From assembly GCA_964541695.1 (NCBI GenBank), contig CAZIRB010000072.1:1-12525 (forward strand): DNA of 12,525 nt, in the 5' to 3' direction. Each line of letters starts with the position of its first letter. The stretch's first letter is position 1. Shown here piece after piece: positions 5,891-12,525 of the stretch. A program made the position numbers and the translations under genes. The notes beneath the pieces were generated by a model, which was not told the origin of the DNA, did not search any database, and saw only the letters and a program-made list of their open reading frames with translations. Source of the stretch: CAZKGE01 sp964541695 (GTDB lineage Bacteria; Bacillota; Clostridia; Christensenellales; CAG-138).

Positions 5891-7192
5891 ATGGAGCTGT
5901 GCCTACGTGCAACGAGTGAACTGGGGCTGACGGACGGCGAGCTGACGAATGCGCTGACCGAGTTCTGCCGCGCGCACCCGGCCGGGAGGGTGCTGATCAT
6001 CCCGCCCGACTACACGCGCTATCACAGCAAGGCGGGCTTTATCACGAACGTGTGCTATCACTTCTATACGGACGCCGGCGCGCAGGTGGACATTCTGCCC
6101 GCGCTCGGCACGCACAAGCCCGTCACGCGCGAGGAGGCCGCGGACATGTTCGGCGACGTGCCGTTTGAGCGCTTTTTCGTGCACAACTGGCGCACGGACG
6201 TGGTCAAAATCGGCGAGGTGCCGGGCGCATACCTTGCCGGGATCACGGAGGGGCTCTGGAACGAGCCGATCGACGTCGAGATCAACCGCCGCGTGCTCGA
6301 CGAAAGCTATGATCTGATTCTCTCGCCGGGACAGGTCGTGCCGCACGAGGTGATCGGCATGGCGAACCACTCGAAGAACCTGTTCGTCGGCGTCGGCGGC
6401 GCGGACATGATCAACAAGTCGCACATGCTCGGCGCGGTGTACGGCATGGAACGCATGATGGGTCGCGACCACACGCCCGTGCGCAAGGTGTTCGACTACG
6501 CGCTCTCGCGATATCTTTCAGGGCGGCCGATTTTGTTCCTGCTCACGGTGACGACCGCGCCGGGCGGGAACATCCGCACGCATGGGCTGTTTGCGGGGGA
6601 TGAACGCGAACGTGACGCGCTCGAGGCCGCGGTCGCGCTGTCGCAGGCAAAGAACATCGACTTTGTCGAGCACGGTATCAAAAAGTGCGTGGTCTATCTC
6701 AATCCCGCGGAGTTTAAGAGCACGTGGCTCGGCAACAAGGCCGTGTACCGCACGCGCATGGCCGTCGCCGACGGCGGCGAGCTGCTCATCCTCGCGCCGG
6801 GCGTCGAGCGCTTCGGCGAGGACGAGCAGGTGGATAAGCTGATCCGGAAATACGGCTACTGCGGCCGGCAGCGCGTGCTCGGGCTGTTCCGGCAGCCGGA
6901 GTGCGAAGACCTGCGCGCGAACATGGGCGCGGCCGCGCATCTGATCCACGGCTCCTCCGACGGACGCTTTTCGGTGACCTACGCGGTGAAGAACATTTCG
7001 CGCGCCGAGATCGAGTCCGTGCACTTTCGCTCGGCCGCGTACGACGAGATGGCCGCGCGGTACGATCCCGACAAGCTCGCCTATGGATACAACACGCTTC
7101 CGGACGGCGAGGAGATCTTCTTCGTGCCGAATCCCGCCCTGGGACTCTGGATCGACCGCGAGCGTTTTACCCGCGAGGGCGGCGCGCTGTAA
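5891..7192 (+). CDS. LarA-family nickel-pincer hydroxyacid epimerase (candidate D-mannonate/D-gluconate 2-epimerase)
   Basis: A 433-residue member of the lactate racemase LarA (DUF2088) family. These enzymes use a covalently bound nickel-pincer nucleotide (NPN) to racemise or epimerise the carbon next to a carboxylate by hydride transfer. Seen here: PPDYTR (38-43, substrate-binding Arg), ALGTHKP (71-77, catalytic His H75), H152, K162 and H178. The spacing of the last three (+10, +16) equals that of H174, K184 and H200 in Lactobacillus plantarum LarA, where K184 carries the cofactor, H200 binds nickel and H174 is a catalytic base, so the enzyme looks active. It is the last gene of the operon; the ATG lies 3 bases after the SDR stop, with a modest GGGGGTG ribosome site inside the SDR end, suggesting translational coupling. 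Operon context points to C2 epimerisation of D-mannonate to D-gluconate rather than lactate. From memory, a gluconate 2-epimerase (GntE) is known in this superfamily. NPN-making larB, larC and larE are not in the window. Confidence 0.9.
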   Translation: MELCLRATSELGLTDGELTNALTEFCRAHPAGRVLIIPPDYTRYHSKAGFITNVCYHFYTDAGAQVDILPALGTHKPVTREEAADMFGDVPFERFFVHNWRTDVVKIGEVPGAYLAGITEGLWNEPIDVEINRRVLDESYDLILSPGQVVPHEVIGMANHSKNLFVGVGGADMINKSHMLGAVYGMERMMGRDHTPVRKVFDYALSRYLSGRPILFLLTVTTAPGGNIRTHGLFAGDERERDALEAAVALSQAKNIDFVEHGIKKCVVYLNPAEFKSTWLGNKAVYRTRMAVADGGELLILAPGVERFGEDEQVDKLIRKYGYCGRQRVLGLFRQPECEDLRANMGAAAHLIHGSSDGRFSVTYAVKNISRAEIESVHFRSAAYDEMAARYDPDKLAYGYNTLPDGEEIFFVPNPALGLWIDRERFTREGGAL

Positions 7193-7274
7193 GCGGGGGG
7201 AATTGCGGGCGCGGGGACAGCGTACCGGGAAAAAGGATCGGTAGAAGCCCGGCCCTTGAGTTATCGGGGCCCGT
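7193..7274. other. Gap after the catabolic operon
   Basis: GC-rich spacer directly after the LarA-family stop codon. I see no start codon with a ribosome site, no RNA gene and no clear terminator within it; the next palindromes begin at 7275. Confidence 0.5.
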
Positions 7275-7323
7275 GCGAGGGCGCCGCCCTCGCCACCCGC
7301 TTCTTTTCTTAAAGAAAAGAAGC
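7275..7323 (+). terminator. Paired palindromes, possible end of the catabolic operon
   Basis: Two perfect inverted repeats lie six bases apart: GCGAGGGC-GCC-GCCCTCGC (7275-7293) and GCTTCTTTTCTT-A-AAGAAAAGAAGC (7299-7323). The first hairpin is followed by a T-rich stretch (CTTCTTTTCTT) about 7 bases away, so the pair could end transcription from the operon. It is not a textbook terminator because the T run does not touch the stem. The second palindrome resembles intergenic repeats I associate with high-GC Clostridia, so this may instead be part of an interspersed repeat. Confidence 0.4.
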
Positions 7324-7514
7324 AAAAGATGGGAGGGTCTCTTGCAGGAATACATATCCGGAGCGGGTTCTAAAGGGGGATCGCTGGAAGCTCTGAGCGC
7401 GGGCTGGCACTTAGATGGGCAACCGTTCCCCCCGAATCCCCGGGGAAAACCGCTTGCCGCGGATCGGGTTTCCAAAGAGGACCGTAGCTGAGCGCCGCCT
7501 GTGGCGGATGAAGC

Positions 7515-7745
7515 GAAGCGCAGGCCCAGTGAGCAAGAGAGCGCAGGCCCAAAAGGGTGTGCGCGACCATTGCGAACTGTGGATGTCCGTCCCTTTGGCG
7601 GGGAGCAGGGGCAGAGCCCCTGCAAAAAAAGCGTTGAGGGTTTCCGCTTCGCGGCCATAGTGAGAAAGGCCGCGCAGCCCCGAAAGAGCCTGTGCGACCG
7701 TTGCGAACTGTGGGCCGGGGGCAGAGCCCCCGCAAAAAGAGCCGC
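7515..7745. repeat. Two imperfect copies of a palindrome-bearing intergenic repeat
   Basis: Two degenerate units follow each other. The best-matching segments are GCGACCATTGCGAACTGTGG (7563-7582) and GCGACCGTTGCGAACTGTGG (7694-7713), 19 of 20 identical and 131 bases apart. Each is followed by a GC hairpin with an AGA loop, GCAGGGGC/GCCCCTGC (7605-7623) and CGGGGGC/GCCCCCG (7716-7732), and then an A-rich run. Upstream parts also correspond (CAGTGAGCAAGAGAGCGCAGGCCC against TAGTGAGAAAGGCCGCGCAGCCC-like sequence). Copy 1 has about 20 extra bases before its hairpin. Open frames crossing the unit are low-complexity and have no ribosome sites, so I call this non-coding. It looks like a miniature interspersed element; no transposase or clear target-site duplication is visible. 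Confidence 0.6.
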
Positions 7746-7809
7746 AAACAGCGCCACTAACGTTATGCCCCACCGTGGCAGCACCGACCCATTTCATTCG
7801 TTTCCCAAC

Positions 7810-7840
7810 AAAAAAGCGAGGGCGCCTGCGGCGCCCTCGC
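7810..7840 (-). terminator. Strong terminator after the metallophosphoesterase gene
   Basis: On the minus strand, an 11-bp perfect stem (GCGAGGGCGCC with GGCGCCCTCGC, 3-base loop) is followed immediately by six T residues. It begins 13 bases after the metallophosphoesterase stop codon. Its left arm repeats the sequence of the 7275-7293 hairpin. Confidence 0.9.
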
Positions 7841-7852
7841 TCCATATCGTCC

Positions 7853-10800
7853 CTATGCCTTATTCCTTCGTCTCCTGCGTACGATCCACACCGTTCCCGC
7901 CGCGATGAGTACGGCTGCGCAGGCCGCGCCGGCTATCCGCCAGGCAAAGCCGCCCCCGCTTGCCGCTTCTTCGGCGCTGGCGGCAGGTTCCGCCGCCGTG
8001 GGAGCTGCCGCCGCGGCGCGCTGGTTGGATAGGCTTTTGCTCAGCGTGACGGTGTCGATCACCGTGTACTCGGCAAACGTCTTCTGCTTGGCGATGTCGC
8101 CCGCCGCGGCAAGCTGGTACGCCGTCACGGTCAGGCCGCCGCTGTCCGCGGTGACAAACGTGAAATACTGCCGCTCGTCGCCGGAGCCGCCCGTCTGGAA
8201 CTGGAGCAGGTCGTCGATCACGCCGGTCTCGAAGTCGTCGAACTTGCAGCCCATGGGGCTCGTCGTGATGAACGTCGTGCCGGAGCCGACCTCGGCAATT
8301 TTGCCGCCGCGGGCGGTCGCGCGGTAATAGTTGTGGATGTGGCCGTTGAAGTAGAGATCGACGTCGAGCTCGTCGCACATCTGCTCGAGGAACGCGGTCG
8401 CCCACGGGTCGTCCTGGATCAGGCCCGCGTGCGCGGCGATGATGCGCCAGCTGCAGCCCGAGGTCTCGAACGCCTGCTTTGCGTACGCTTTTTCGGCCTC
8501 GTAGAACGCCGCCTTGTCCGCGGTCACGTCCGCGCCCGCAAGGCCGGTGTACGGGTCCGTGTTCAGCATGACGAAGCACACGTCGCCCACCGTAAAGCTG
8601 CCCGTCGTTTCGCCGATGTACGGGTCGTCCATGCCGCCCGGCAGGTTCGTCTCGGCCTTGTAGATCGTGTAGCCCGGGTCGCCGCTGCCCTCGTGGTTGC
8701 CGGCGACGAACGCGTTCAGGTTCGTGGCGAAATACTCTCCGAGCGTGTTGAACATGTACCGCCACTGCGGCATTGACGAGCCGTCCTCGGTCAAATCGCC
8801 GAGATTGATCACAAAGTCCGCGCCGCCGAGCGCTTCCGGAACGAACGTCTCCATCGTGTAGAGGAACGGGTAGTATCCCTCCTCGGTCGTGGCCTGCAGG
8901 TCGGACACCACCATGCACGCAAAGTCCTTTCCGTCGGGCAGCGTCGTAAACGTGCGCGTCTCGGTCACGTACTCGTCCGCGCCGTCCATGGTGACCGCGC
9001 GGTATTCGTACTGTGTGTCCGGACTAAGCCCCGAGATGTCGACGGAGTAGCCGACGACGCTGCCGCGGTTGTTGGCGATTTTTCCGGTGCCGATTTCGGT
9101 CACCTCAGCCGTCGTCCACTCGGAACCGCCCGCGGCGCGATAGAGGAGCTTTGCGGCAAGGCCCTCCGCGTCGGTGATCCAGTTGAACCCGACCGTGCCG
9201 ACGGTTTCACCCGGGCTGATCGTCACCTGCCTGGGCGTGTATTTCGCGGCCGCCGAAACGAGCTCGAGCCGCAGGCATTCCGACAGCTCGTTCGGGAACG
9301 TGACCGTCCTGCCGCCCGCGGAGGCTTCGAAGCAATAGTACCACACGCCCGCCGCCGTCTCGGGGAAGGCCGCGGCAAACGAACCGCCGCCATTGTCGGT
9401 CATGGGGACCGAATCGGTGAACGCTGCGCCGTCCTTGTCCTTGCCATAGCGCAGCGTTACATTGTCGGCCGAAACGCCGTCGGGCAGCGTGAGCGTGCAG
9501 GTCAAAGCGACTGCGTCGCCCTCGTATCCCGTGTTCGTCATCGGCTCCGACGGGCGCAGCACGGGTTCCGCGACCACAAGATCGCCCTGTATGCGCTCCG
9601 CCAGGTTTTCGATCTCGCCGCCCCGGCCGGTAAACTGCCGGAGCATCGGGTAGCCCGCGTCGTCCGCGCCGACCCAGGTCCAGAGCGAGTCGAAATCCCA
9701 GCCGAGCCGGCCGGTGTAGAACGGCTTCGACAGGATCGCAGCGGCGTCGGCGTCCGCGTATGCGGCGGTCTCCGGATGGTCGTTTGAAACATGGCCCGCA
9801 AGGCGCGTGCCGGTCCATACATAGTTGTTGACCAAATGCGAGCCCGTCTCGCCGCTGTAATCGCCGCAGAGCAGGCCCACGGACGTGCCGTCCGCGACAT
9901 CTATGGCGGAGAGCAGCATCACGCAGTTTTCGAGCGCCTGGCCGGCCTTGAGATTGCCCGAGATGCCTCCGACGCTCTCGGCCTTTTCGCCGAGCACCTT
10001 GATGCTGCCGCCGACGTAGCAGTTGTAGACGCGGCCGCCGTCGGACTGCGCGCTTGTGACGCCGCCCGCCGCGCCGTTTTCGCCGCCCTCGCCGCGCACG
10101 AGGATATCCGCGTAGACGAAGCAGTTGCGCACGGTGCCGAGGTAGCCGTTTTCGTTCTTTTTGACCTTGCCGGCGAGGCCGCCCGCGGTCTTTTCGACGC
10201 AGTCCAGCGTGCCGATGGCGACGCAGTTGTCCACGTCCCCGTAGAGGCCGCCGACGAGCAGGCCGGCGGAGGCGAGGCACCGGACCGATATGTTGACGAG
10301 AGCGAGGTTCTTGACGAAACCCTCGCCGAAGTCGTGGCCGACGTTGCCGAACAGGCCCGCGTATTTATCGTGCATGCGCACAATGTTCAGGTTCGAGATC
10401 GCGTGGCCGTTTCCGTCGAATGTGCCGAAGAAGGCGCAGGACACGCCGCCCTCGCGGGTTTCGTCGGTGCTCGCGCCGATCGGCGGCATATAGCCGTCGA
10501 TTTTTTCGCCGGAGAGCTGGGACAGGGCTTTACCGATGCGCTCCATCAGCGGCGCCATGTCGAGGTCGGCGGTCAGCACGTACAGGCCGTCGCAGGGCGC
10601 GTCGGGCGCGCCGTCGCCGTTTGCGTCGTCCGGCTTCCAGGTGCCGCTTAAATAGAGCAGCTGCTCCGGCGTGGAAATCTCGTATTGCTGCGCGGCGGCG
10701 CTATAGACGGGTGGCAGGGCCCCGAGCCCGACCAGCTGTTCGGTCCCCCAAATATCCGCCTCCCACCAGGCGCTTTCGGCCTGTTCGGCGCGGGCGCGCC

Positions 10801-10864
10801 CCGCGACGGCCGGGAACGCGAAAAGCAGCGCGCAGAGGGCGGCCAGGATGCGTTTTTTTCGCAT
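7853..10864 (-). CDS. Surface-anchored metallophosphoesterase with GLUG-like, Ig-like and PAP-like domains
   Basis: A 1003-residue secreted protein. Residues 1-26 are a signal peptide (MRKKRILAALCALLFAFPAV, cleavage after ARA). About 63-410 is a repeat region with GLUG/adhesin-like units (ISTPEQLLYLSG, GTFDGNGHAISNLNI, AGLFGNVG, GGLAGKV). About 429-540 looks Ig-like. About 541-648 resembles the N-terminal Fn3-like domain of purple acid phosphatases. About 650-920 is the calcineurin-like phosphoesterase, with metal motifs SDLQ (654-657), GD (689-690), GNHE (722-725), H812 and GHIH (841-844). Gln657 replaces the usual His in the first D-x-H motif. An Ala/Pro/Glu linker leads to a membrane helix (975-995) and RRRRR. 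The start at 10864 has AAAGGAGG upstream; an earlier ATG at 10906 would precede the signal peptide. It is probably co-transcribed with the lipoprotein upstream and likely hydrolyses phosphoesters outside the cell; the substrate is unknown. Confidence 0.92.
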   Translation of the reverse strand: MRKKRILAALCALLFAFPAVAGRARAEQAESAWWEADIWGTEQLVGLGALPPVYSAAAQQYEISTPEQLLYLSGTWKPDDANGDGAPDAPCDGLYVLTADLDMAPLMERIGKALSQLSGEKIDGYMPPIGASTDETREGGVSCAFFGTFDGNGHAISNLNIVRMHDKYAGLFGNVGHDFGEGFVKNLALVNISVRCLASAGLLVGGLYGDVDNCVAIGTLDCVEKTAGGLAGKVKKNENGYLGTVRNCFVYADILVRGEGGENGAAGGVTSAQSDGGRVYNCYVGGSIKVLGEKAESVGGISGNLKAGQALENCVMLLSAIDVADGTSVGLLCGDYSGETGSHLVNNYVWTGTRLAGHVSNDHPETAAYADADAAAILSKPFYTGRLGWDFDSLWTWVGADDAGYPMLRQFTGRGGEIENLAERIQGDLVVAEPVLRPSEPMTNTGYEGDAVALTCTLTLPDGVSADNVTLRYGKDKDGAAFTDSVPMTDNGGGSFAAAFPETAAGVWYYCFEASAGGRTVTFPNELSECLRLELVSAAAKYTPRQVTISPGETVGTVGFNWITDAEGLAAKLLYRAAGGSEWTTAEVTEIGTGKIANNRGSVVGYSVDISGLSPDTQYEYRAVTMDGADEYVTETRTFTTLPDGKDFACMVVSDLQATTEEGYYPFLYTMETFVPEALGGADFVINLGDLTEDGSSMPQWRYMFNTLGEYFATNLNAFVAGNHEGSGDPGYTIYKAETNLPGGMDDPYIGETTGSFTVGDVCFVMLNTDPYTGLAGADVTADKAAFYEAEKAYAKQAFETSGCSWRIIAAHAGLIQDDPWATAFLEQMCDELDVDLYFNGHIHNYYRATARGGKIAEVGSGTTFITTSPMGCKFDDFETGVIDDLLQFQTGGSGDERQYFTFVTADSGGLTVTAYQLAAAGDIAKQKTFAEYTVIDTVTLSKSLSNQRAAAAAPTAAEPAASAEEAASGGGFAWRIAGAACAAVLIAAGTVWIVRRRRRNKA

Positions 10865-10896
10865 GAGATCCTCCTTTCGCGGCGTTTTGAAAGGGC

Positions 10897-10925
10897 GGGG
10901 GACCACAGCGCTGCCGTGATCCCCC
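10897..10925 (-). other. Stem-loop between the lipoprotein and phosphoesterase genes
   Basis: A 10-bp stem (GGGGGATCAC with GTGGTCCCCC, one G-U pair, 9-base loop) sits in the 92-base gap. It has no adjoining T run on the minus strand (CGCCCTTTC follows), so it is more likely a processing or RNA-stability element, or a weak attenuator, than a full terminator. Confidence 0.4.
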
Positions 10926-10956
10926 GGGTTCCTAATCGATGCTGTTATGCGCCGGC

Positions 10957-11976
10957 TTAATACGTGGGATACCAGAAGTCGGCGGGGATGCCCTCCGCGA
11001 TGGCGTCCTTAATGTACTGCAGCGGTTCGGGATCGCCGTCGTCATAGGAGACCTCGGTGAGGTCCGGGTCCACGGCGTCCTTCATGGAGATCTCATTGCT
11101 GGCAAAGCCGTCGCCGTTCGGCGTGAACAGGTCGATGTCCGGTATCGTCAGCGTCGTGCCGTCCTCATAGACGACATGGACTTCGTAGGTATCGGCATGC
11201 GGACGGATGAAGAAGTCGAACACATACAACCCGCCTTTGCCGGCCGCCCAGACGGTGACCGCTTTGCCGCTCTCGTCGACGAGGCAGGGGATCATGTTCT
11301 TATACTTGGTATAGTCCCCGCCGGTCTCATAGAGATAGAACTCCGTGATCCCCAGGCCGGTCTTGTTTTTGATCTCGAGGCCGAGTATCTCATAGCCCGG
11401 GTAGGTGTTGTCGGCGGTCTTGCCGGCGGCAATGACGGCCGCCACCTTGTCGATGTCCTCGGCTTCGTCCAGCGCCTCCTGCTCCCAGGTCGACGGATCG
11501 ACGCCGTCCTTGAGCGAGAGCTTGTCGTTGGTCTTGATGGTGAGGCCCGGCCAGGTTGCGTTCGTGCCGTCGGCAAACTCCACATACAGGTCGTATGTCT
11601 CGGCGGCGGGACGGATGATGTAGGCCTGGAACTCGTAGAACTCCTCGTTCGGGTCGTTGTCCTTGTCGACCCACTCGGGCGCACAGATGCTCTTGCCCTT
11701 GTCCGCGGCTCCGGTGGGGTAGAGGTACAGGCCCGTGATCGTGACGCCCGTCTTGTTTTTAAAGTCGAGCCCGAGAGGGATGTAGGTCGTTTCGGTTTCC
11801 GGCGGGGCCGGCGCTTCGGTCGGGGCGGGCTCCGCGGTCGGAGCCGCCGTGGCCGCAGGTTCGGCGGGCGCCTCCGTGGCGGCCGCTGCGGGTTCCTGTA
11901 CGGCGGGAGCCGCCGTGCAGGCGGCCGCGGCGCAGATCATCGCCAGCGTCAACAGAACTGCAAACAGCTTTTTCAT
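10957..11976 (-). CDS. Putative lipoprotein with two tandem copies of an unrecognised domain
   Basis: A 339-residue exported protein. It begins MKKLFAVLLTLAMICAAAAC, with C20 the probable lipidated Cys; the box before it is all Ala, so it is not a perfect lipobox. Residues 21-64 are a Pro/Ala/Thr/Glu-rich linker typical of Gram-positive surface lipoproteins. Two homologous domains follow. Domain 1 (about 69-165) has GLDFKNKTG, YIIRPAAETYDLYVEFADGT and LKDGVDP. Domain 2 (about 199-305) has GLEIKNKTG, FFIRPHADTYEVHVVYEDGT and MKDAVDP. Each looks like a beta-sandwich of about 100 residues ending in a shared acidic K-D-x-V-D-P motif. The start at 11976 is set by AGGAGG 7 bases upstream and by the signal peptide; an earlier ATG at 12084 lacks both. 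I do not recognise the domain. Its position upstream of the anchored phosphoesterase suggests a shared cell-surface role, but no substrate can be named. Confidence 0.88.
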   Translation of the reverse strand: MKKLFAVLLTLAMICAAAACTAAPAVQEPAAAATEAPAEPAATAAPTAEPAPTEAPAPPETETTYIPLGLDFKNKTGVTITGLYLYPTGAADKGKSICAPEWVDKDNDPNEEFYEFQAYIIRPAAETYDLYVEFADGTNATWPGLTIKTNDKLSLKDGVDPSTWEQEALDEAEDIDKVAAVIAAGKTADNTYPGYEILGLEIKNKTGLGITEFYLYETGGDYTKYKNMIPCLVDESGKAVTVWAAGKGGLYVFDFFIRPHADTYEVHVVYEDGTTLTIPDIDLFTPNGDGFASNEISMKDAVDPDLTEVSYDDGDPEPLQYIKDAIAEGIPADFWYPTY

Positions 11977-12007
11977 GGTTTTGCCTCCTATTTTTTCGTT
12001 ATGATCG

Positions 12008-12026
12008 CCCGCACCCCCCGTGCGGG
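12008..12026. other. Small hairpin upstream of the lipoprotein gene
   Basis: CCCGCAC-CCCCC-GTGCGGG gives a perfect 7-bp stem with a 5-base loop in the 129-base gap before the lipoprotein. There is no adjoining T run on the minus strand, so I do not call it a terminator for the gene upstream. I found no convincing promoter in this gap. Confidence 0.35.
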
Positions 12027-12105
12027 TATGGTCGCAAGAGGTTTGAAAGACAGCGTACGCCATTTGATCGCGCTGCGCCCGCAAACGGCGCGCCGGGTCC
12101 CCCGA

Positions 12106-12525
12106 TCAGGCGTCCGGCTCGAGGCAGCGGATGCTGCCGCCGGGGCCGATCTCAAAGCGCACGGCCTCGTGCGTGGCGGCGGGGAACTGCGGCAGCGCGC
12201 GGTTTTCCGTGCAGAGCACGCAGGGCACGTTCTTTTTCAGCAGGCTCAGGATGTGCTCCGAAGGCCGCTCCTTGGCTGCCGACGGGGCGTTTTCGCAGGA
12301 GATCACGGCAAACGTCGGCTTCAGCCGGGCAAGCAGCGGTTCCGTCATGGACTTCTCGTCGCCGTGGTGCGGGAGCTTCAAAATGTCGCAGCGCGGCTCC
12401 GGCAGGTTTTCCCAGCAGGAGGCGTACGCGTCGCCCGTGAGCAGCACGCTGCGCCCCGCGTAGGTCAGCCGCAGCAGCAGGCTCGAGCAGTTGCGCTCCT
12501 TGGAGATGGCGTAGAGGACGTCCTC
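12106..12525 (-). CDS. ComEC-like metallo-beta-lactamase-fold protein, C-terminal part
   Basis: The frame is open from the window edge to a TGA at 12106-12108, giving 139 residues of a C-terminus; the gene's start lies outside. The sequence NCSSLLLRLTY, then VLLTGDA, CDILKLPHHGDEKS and FAVISCEN matches the end of the metallo-beta-lactamase domain of ComEC/Rec2 and related stand-alone hydrolases. The TGD Asp and the PHHG His belong to the metal site of that fold. ComEC is the membrane channel for DNA uptake, and its hydrolase domain is thought to degrade the non-imported strand. Without the N-terminal part I cannot tell full ComEC from a soluble ComEC-like hydrolase. The 129-base gap to the lipoprotein gene argues against tight coupling. 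Confidence 0.85.
   Translation of the reverse strand, partial: EDVLYAISKERNCSSLLLRLTYAGRSVLLTGDAYASCWENLPEPRCDILKLPHHGDEKSMTEPLLARLKPTFAVISCENAPSAAKERPSEHILSLLKKNVPCVLCTENRALPQFPAATHEAVRFEIGPGGSIRCLEPDA

Noticed and set aside
7563..7713. Possible CRISPR array
   Set aside because: Only two repeat copies, 131 bases apart, with related rather than unique sequence between them and no cas genes.
7605..7732. AGA-loop GC hairpins as terminators
   Set aside because: On the plus strand they are followed by A runs, and on the minus strand the T run precedes the stem, so neither direction gives a stem followed by T residues.
7167..7908. Several open frames in the repeat region
   Set aside because: They overlap one another, have no ribosome sites, and their translations merely repeat the DNA repeat units.
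9791..10651. Long open frame antisense to the phosphoesterase gene
   Set aside because: Ala/Val/Asp-rich low-complexity translation without a start signal; the opposite strand carries a clear signal peptide and domains.
12008..12026. Terminator for the ComEC-like gene
   Set aside because: The stem is only 7 bp and has no T run after it on the minus strand.

Overview
The window is high-GC DNA with strong AGGAGG-type ribosome binding sites, Gram-positive style signal peptides, a Pro/Ala/Thr/Glu-rich lipoprotein linker and GC-rich palindromic intergenic repeats. Together these suggest a high-GC member of the Clostridia (gut or rumen Firmicutes). This is inference: no rRNA or other phylogenetic marker is present.

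Layout. (1) 1-743, minus: the 5' part of an unrecognised protein. (2) 834-2410, minus: an AraC-family regulator followed 4 bp later by a GNAT acetyltransferase, with a sigma-A-like promoter in front and a terminator behind. (3) 2411-7192, plus: a tight four-gene catabolic operon divergent from the regulator: a PfkB sugar-acid kinase, 6-phosphogluconate dehydrogenase (gnd), an SDR of the fructuronate reductase / D-mannonate oxidoreductase type, and a LarA-family (nickel-pincer) hydroxyacid racemase/epimerase. (4) 7193-7809: gene-free DNA full of palindromes plus an imperfect duplicated repeat. (5) 7810-11976, minus: a signal-peptide lipoprotein with an internally duplicated domain, then a 1003-residue membrane-anchored, surface-exposed metallophosphoesterase with GLUG-like, Ig-like and purple-acid-phosphatase-like modules, ending in a strong terminator. 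(6) 12106-12525, minus: the C-terminal part of a ComEC-like metallo-beta-lactamase-fold protein, cut by the window edge.

The most interesting part is the four-gene operon. D-mannonate and D-gluconate are C2 epimers, and a LarA-family enzyme is the right chemistry to interconvert them. With its neighbours this gives a complete inferred route: D-fructuronate -> D-mannonate (SDR) -> D-gluconate (LarA-like epimerase) -> 6-phosphogluconate (PfkB kinase) -> ribulose 5-phosphate + CO2 (Gnd). This would send hexuronate carbon to the pentose phosphate pathway instead of through mannonate dehydratase, KDG kinase and KDPG aldolase; no dehydratase or aldolase gene is present here. The divergent AraC regulator and a tandem 11-bp direct repeat next to the operon's -10 element fit substrate-induced control. 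No transporter and no NPN cofactor genes (larB, larC, larE) are in the window.
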